Part shown: positions 60,627 through 64,000 of the stretch, in pieces
Layout of the letters: each line of letters starts with the position of its first letter
Numbering within the stretch: position 1 is the stretch's first letter
From: Actinotalea sp. JY-7876
GTDB taxonomy: Bacteria; Actinomycetota; Actinomycetes; Actinomycetales; Cellulomonadaceae
Assembly: GCF_014042015.1 (NCBI RefSeq)
Contig: NZ_CP059493.1
Location: 930,001-994,000 of the forward strand
Direction: 5' to 3'
DNA length: 64,000 bases
Translations under genes and position numbers: made by a program
The notes under the pieces: model-generated
Database searches by the model: none
What the model was told of the DNA's origin: nothing
Seen by the model: the letters and a program-made list of their open reading frames with translations, nothing else

Positions 60627-61061
60627 TCAGCCCAGCAGGGCGCGCAGGCCGGGCCACGCGCCGGCGAACGCGGGGAGCAGCGGCCGGTCGGCCACCGCGT
60701 CGACGTCGACCCAGGCGACCTCGAGGCTCTCCGCGTCGGTCGGGCGCACGTCGTGGGGGCCCGTCGCCCGCGCGACGACGGTGGTGTAGCGCCACGGGCC
60801 GTGGTCGAGCACCACCGCGTCGTGGATCTCGAGGGCCGCGGGGTCGATGCCGGCCTCCTCGGCGGCCTCCCGGACCGCGCCCTGCTCGGGCGTCTCGCCA
60901 GGGGCGAGCGCGCCGCCCGGCAGGGCCCACGTGCCGCCGTGGTCGGACCACAGGGCCCGGTGCTGGAGCACCACCTGCGTGCGCCCGCCCGCGGACCGGT
61001 GCAGCAGCAGGCCCGCGGCCCCGTGGGTGCCCCAGTGCCGCCGCCCGCAGGCGCACTGCAC
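60627..61061 (-). CDS. NUDIX hydrolase with N-terminal CACGRRHW segment
   Basis: At least 144 residues. The NUDIX box GGALAPGETPEQGAVREAAEEAG (two pieces: GGALAPGETPEQGAVREA and EEAG) is complete with its REAAEE core, so it should hydrolyse a nucleoside diphosphate-X bond in the presence of Mg. The N-terminal VQCACGRRHWGTHGAAGLLL is the known leader of this actinobacterial group. GTG 61061 is used as a conservative start, but it cuts into that leader. CTG 61109, in frame and overlapping the stop of the carboxylase gene as CTGA, would give 160 residues with GDAWVQCACG intact and may be the true start. Confidence 0.82.
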   Translation of the reverse strand: MQCACGRRHWGTHGAAGLLLHRSAGGRTQVVLQHRALWSDHGGTWALPGGALAPGETPEQGAVREAAEEAGIDPAALEIHDAVVLDHGPWRYTTVVARATGPHDVRPTDAESLEVAWVDVDAVADRPLLPAFAGAWPGLRALLG

Positions 61062-61105
61062 CCAGGCGTCGCCGGAGTGGCGGTGGTGGGCCGCCGGTGC
61101 GCCGG

Positions 61106-62896
61106 TCAGCCGACGATCTCGCAGATCGCGGTGCCGGCGCTCACGCTCGACCCGACGCCGGCCGTCAGGCGCTGCACGGTCCCGGCGCGGTGCGCCACCA
61201 GCGGCTGCTCCATCTTCATGGCCTCGAGGACCACGACGAGGTCGCCCTCGGCCACCTCCGCGCCGTCCGCCACCGCGACCTTGACGATCGTCCCCTGCAT
61301 CGGCGACGCGAGGGTCGTGCCGTTGCCCCCGACGGCGCGCACGGCGCCGCGGGCGCCCGCGGCCCGGCGCGGTCGCGCGGTCCCGGGCCGCCCGCGCCCG
61401 CCGCCGAGGCCGAGCCCGGCGGGCAGGACGACCTCGATGCGCTTGCCGCCGACCTCGACGACCACGCGCTCGGTGCGCCGCTCCTGCGGCTCGTCGTCGC
61501 CCGTCCTGTCGGGCGTGGCGCCGAGCGCGGCGACCGTGTCCGCGAACTCGGTCTCGATCCACCGCGTGTGGATGGTGAACGGCTCCTGCGGGTCCGCGGG
61601 GACGAAGGCGGGGGAATCGAGGACGGCCCGGTGGAAGGGGACGACCGTGGGGATGCCGACCACCTCGAGCTCGGCCAGCGCCCGGCGGGCGCGCTCGACC
61701 GCCTGCCGGCGCGTCGCGCCCGTGACGACGAGCTTGGCGATCATCGAGTCGAAGGCGCCAGAGACCGTGTCGCCCTCGACGACGCCGCTGTCCACGCGGA
61801 CACCGGGGCCGGCGGGAAGGCGCAGGCGCGTGATCCGGCCGGGGGAGGGCAGGAAGCCGCGGGCCGGGTCCTCGCCGTTGATCCGGAACTCGATCGAGTG
61901 GCCGCGCACGGCGACCTGGTCGTAGCCGAGGGGCTCGCCGGCGGCGATGCGCAGCTGCTCGCGCACGAGGTCGATGCCCGTGACCTCCTCCGTCACCGGG
62001 TGCTCGACCTGCAGGCGGGTGTTGACCTCGAGGAAGGAGACGGTGCCGTCGCGCGCGACGAGGAACTCGCAGGTCCCGGCGCCGACGTAGCCGGCCTCGC
62101 GCAGGATCGCGATCGACGCGTCGCGCAGGAGCGTCTCCTGCGCCGGGGTGAGGAACGGCGCGGGCGCCTCCTCGACGAGCTTCTGGTGGCGGCGCTGGAG
62201 CGAGCAGTCCCGGGTCGAGACGACGACGACCGTGCCGTGCTGGTCCGCGAGGCACTGCGTCTCGACGTGGCGCGGCGCGTCGAGGTAGCGCTCGACGAAG
62301 CACTCGCCCCGCCCGAACGCCGCCGTCGCCTCCCGGACGGCGGAGTCGTAGAGCTCCGCGATCTCGGCGGCCTCGCGCGCGACCTTCAGGCCACGGCCGC
62401 CGCCGCCGAACGCCGCCTTGATCGCGATGGGCAGGCCGTGCTCCTCGGCGAACGCCTGCACCTCCTCGGCCCCCGTGACGGGGTCGGGCGTGCCCGCGAC
62501 GAGCGGCGCGCCGGCGCGGTGTGCGATGTGGCGCGCGCTGACCTTGTCGCCGAGCGCCTCGATGGCGGCGGGCGGCGGGCCGATCCAGGTCAGCCCGGCG
62601 TCGATCACCGCCTGCGCGAAGCCCGCGTTCTCGGCGAGGAAGCCGTACCCGGGGTGGACGGCGTCGGCGCCCGAGCGGCGGGCGACGTCGAGCAGCTTGG
62701 CGACGTCGAGGTACGTCTCGGCCGCGCGGGTGCCGCCGAGCGCGAACGCCTCGCCCGCGAGCGCGACGTGCAGGGCCTCGCGGTCCTGGTCGGCGTAGAC
62801 CGCGACGCTCGCGATGCCGGCGTCGGCGCAGGCCCGGGCGATGCGGACGGCGATCTCACCACGGTTGGCGATCAGGACCTTGTGGATTCCGGGCAC
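61106..62896 (-). CDS. accA3: Acyl-CoA carboxylase alpha chain (biotin carboxylase + BCCP)
   Basis: A 596-residue fusion of biotin carboxylase (about 1-450) and a biotin carrier domain. ATP-grasp landmarks are [14 protein letters not shown], the glycine-rich loop [16 protein letters not shown] and [20 protein letters not shown]; the carrier motif EAMKMEQP has the biotinylated Lys561. It carboxylates biotin for acetyl- or propionyl-CoA carboxylase, with a beta subunit encoded elsewhere. The start is GTG 62896 with TACGGT 5 bases upstream. The NUDIX gene follows on the same strand. Confidence 0.95.
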   Translation of the reverse strand: MPGIHKVLIANRGEIAVRIARACADAGIASVAVYADQDREALHVALAGEAFALGGTRAAETYLDVAKLLDVARRSGADAVHPGYGFLAENAGFAQAVIDAGLTWIGPPPAAIEALGDKVSARHIAHRAGAPLVAGTPDPVTGAEEVQAFAEEHGLPIAIKAAFGGGGRGLKVAREAAEIAELYDSAVREATAAFGRGECFVERYLDAPRHVETQCLADQHGTVVVVSTRDCSLQRRHQKLVEEAPAPFLTPAQETLLRDASIAILREAGYVGAGTCEFLVARDGTVSFLEVNTRLQVEHPVTEEVTGIDLVREQLRIAAGEPLGYDQVAVRGHSIEFRINGEDPARGFLPSPGRITRLRLPAGPGVRVDSGVVEGDTVSGAFDSMIAKLVVTGATRRQAVERARRALAELEVVGIPTVVPFHRAVLDSPAFVPADPQEPFTIHTRWIETEFADTVAALGATPDRTGDDEPQERRTERVVVEVGGKRIEVVLPAGLGLGGGRGRPGTARPRRAAGARGAVRAVGGNGTTLASPMQGTIVKVAVADGAEVAEGDLVVVLEAMKMEQPLVAHRAGTVQRLTAGVGSSVSAGTAICEIVG

Positions 62897-62901
62897 GGCT
62901 C

Positions 62902-62907
62902 ACCGTA
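62902..62907 (-). promoter_or_regulatory. -10 box of the carboxylase gene (TACGGT)
   Basis: The minus-strand TACGGT ends 5 bases before the GTG start. Confidence 0.4.
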
Positions 62908-62998
62908 ACGTCACGCGCCCCGCCCGTTCACGCACCGGACGCGGCGTCGTCGCACCTTGTACGGATCCACAACCGGCGTCGGCCGGGCTTTGTCGGGA

Positions 62999-63670
62999 TC
63001 AGCCACGCCAGAGGCGGTGCAGCGGCAGCCCGAGCTCGGCGAGCAGCTCGCGCAGCAGGGGCAGGCTCAGCCCCACGACGCCGTGGTGGTCACCCTCGAT
63101 CCCCGTGACGAACGGGCCTCCCAGGCCGTCGACGGTGAAGGCACCCGCGACCTTGAGGGGCTCGCCCGTCGCGACGTAGGCGTCGATCTCCTCGTCGGAC
63201 AGGTCCGCGAAGTGCACCACCGTGGAGGACACGCCGCCCACGGTGCCGCCGCTGCCGGCGCCCGGGCCGACGGGCCGCAGGTCCACGAGCCAGTGCCCGG
63301 TGTGGAGGACGCCGCTCCGGCCGCGCATCGTGCGCCACCGCTCGACCGCCTGCGCGGCGTCGGCCGGCTTGCCGAACGCACGCCCGTCGAGCTCCAGCAT
63401 CGAGTCGCACCCCACGACGACGACGTCGTCCGCGTCCTCGACGCCGGCCTCACCCAGCGCGTCCTCGTCGAGGCGGCCGGCGACGTCCTGGGCCTTGGCG
63501 TGGGCGAGGAGCAGCACCGCGTCGGCGGGGTCCAGGGGCCCGTCCGTCGACGAGGCCGCCAGGACGGCGTCCTCGTCGACCCGGGACACCTGCACGACGG
63601 CGTCGATGCCGGCCGAGCGGAGCAGGGCGCGGCGGGCGGGGGAGGCGGAGGCGAGCACGAGGGAGGTCAC
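62999..63670 (-). CDS. maf: Maf-like nucleotide pyrophosphatase
   Basis: A 223-residue Maf/YhdE-family protein, a house-cleaning enzyme that hydrolyses non-canonical or canonical nucleoside triphosphates. The N-terminal motif VLASASPARRALLRSAG (about 5-21) is typical, VVGCDSMLELDGRAFGKP the metal site, SGVLHTGHWLVDL the middle strand, and GGPFVTGIEGDHHGVVGLSLP the C-terminal signature. The proline-rich linker near 145 (GPGAGSGGTVGG) is an extra. GTG 63670 has TACCCT 6 bases upstream. Confidence 0.93.
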   Translation of the reverse strand: MTSLVLASASPARRALLRSAGIDAVVQVSRVDEDAVLAASSTDGPLDPADAVLLLAHAKAQDVAGRLDEDALGEAGVEDADDVVVVGCDSMLELDGRAFGKPADAAQAVERWRTMRGRSGVLHTGHWLVDLRPVGPGAGSGGTVGGVSSTVVHFADLSDEEIDAYVATGEPLKVAGAFTVDGLGGPFVTGIEGDHHGVVGLSLPLLRELLAELGLPLHRLWRG

Positions 63671-63676
63671 CGCGGC

Positions 63677-63682
63677 AGGGTA
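63677..63682 (-). promoter_or_regulatory. -10 box of maf (TACCCT)
   Basis: The minus-strand TACCCT ends 6 bases before the maf GTG and lies in the 67-base gap to the DUF885 gene. Confidence 0.45.
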
Positions 63683-63737
63683 GCCGCGGCGACCTCCCGT
63701 CGCGTCGTCGGGCGCGGGCGCCCTCGGGTGCGTCCGG

Positions 63738-64000
63738 TCAGCGCGCGAGCGCCTCGCGCAGCACGTCCAGGCCCACCGAGCCGAGAGCCAGCGAACGGGC
63801 GTGGAACGCGCGCAGGTCGAACTCCTCGCCGCGCGTGGCCGCGGCGGCCGCCGCCTCGTCGCGCGCCGTCTCCCAGAGGCGCTGGCCGATCTTGTACGCC
63901 GGCGCCTGGCCGCCCCAGCCCAGGTAGCGGTTCAGCTCGAAGCGCAGGAACGCCTCGGGCATGTTGACGTTCGCGGACAGGAAGTCCCACGCCTTGTCGG
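63738..64000 (-). CDS. DUF885 family protein, C-terminal part
   Basis: The last 86 residues of a minus-strand gene whose start lies beyond the right edge. RFELNRYLGWGGQAPAYKIG followed by QRLWETARDEA matches the conserved C-terminus of DUF885 proteins, in which the ExxRY...PGQA..Y..G pattern is typical (here GGQA). DUF885 proteins are long (over 500 residues), distantly related to zinc metallopeptidases and of uncertain substrate. The end FDLRAFHARSLALGSVGLDV is also usual. Only the tail is seen, so nothing can be said about the active site. Confidence 0.82.
   Translation of the reverse strand, partial: DKAWDFLSANVNMPEAFLRFELNRYLGWGGQAPAYKIGQRLWETARDEAAAAAATRGEEFDLRAFHARSLALGSVGLDVLREALAR

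Overview
The window is very GC-rich, densely coded, and reads as a chromosomal segment of a high-GC Gram-positive bacterium. Most likely this is a member of the Micrococcales close to Cellulomonas (inference from composition, gene content and codon use). Markers of Actinobacteria include mshB (mycothiol synthesis), a DUF3117 gene, a SigE / zinc anti-sigma / HtrA / TatB cluster, an LpdA-type quinone reductase and a biotin-dependent acyl-CoA carboxylase alpha chain. I saw no rRNA, tRNA, CRISPR array, phage or transposase gene. Sixty protein genes are called; the last one runs off the right edge.

Layout. 0-4 kb: ychF, then small enzymes of uncertain role (DUF1801, a DUF1330-like/GNAT fusion, a RibD-type reductase, a GNAT acetyltransferase). 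4-11.4 kb: a peptide-type ABC importer (lipoprotein, two permeases, fused double ATPase) with an antisense PH-domain gene inside it. 11.5-17.5 kb: typA, mshB, a small membrane protein and a large VanW-type wall protein. 17.4-21 kb: a small SH3-like protein, ferredoxin fdxA, dapC and citrate synthase. 20.9-33.8 kb: dapD/dapE, a LOG protein, a second DHPS paralogue, a PIG-V mannosyltransferase, DUF3117, pepA, an O-methyltransferase, sigE-rseA-htrA and tatB. 33.9-37 kb: trpS, an RNA 2',3'-cyclic phosphodiesterase-like gene, then a DUF559 nuclease-like gene flanked by two arrays of short repeats in opposite orientation. 37-43 kb: sdhCDAB (minus strand), manC and an M20D amidohydrolase. 43-60 kb: a BMP-type nucleoside importer followed by cdd, deoA, add, deoC and, on the other strand, purine nucleoside phosphorylase with a phosphosugar mutase, plus surE and a PfkB kinase. 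60-64 kb: lpdA, a NUDIX hydrolase, acyl-CoA carboxylase alpha, maf and the tail of a DUF885 protein.

How the genes work together. The 43-59 kb block looks like a nucleoside uptake and salvage unit: import, deamination (cdd, add), phosphorolysis (deoA, PNP), conversion of pentose-1-phosphate (probably the phosphosugar mutase) and cleavage by DeoC. dapC, dapD and dapE supply diaminopimelate and lie near wall-related genes. sigE, its anti-sigma and HtrA form an envelope-stress module. CRP/GlxR-like sites upstream of citrate synthase and in the sdh/manC gap suggest shared carbon control of the TCA cycle. From memory, the 21-34 kb and 37-64 kb blocks resemble Mycobacterium tuberculosis Rv1201c-Rv1224 and Rv3282-Rv3319.

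The most unusual items are the repeat-flanked nuclease module at 35.5-37.0 kb, an O-methyltransferase that seems to start at ATC, an ABC permease with about 180 extra membrane-spanning residues, and about fourteen -10-like boxes only 5-8 bases before start codons, which suggest many leaderless mRNAs.
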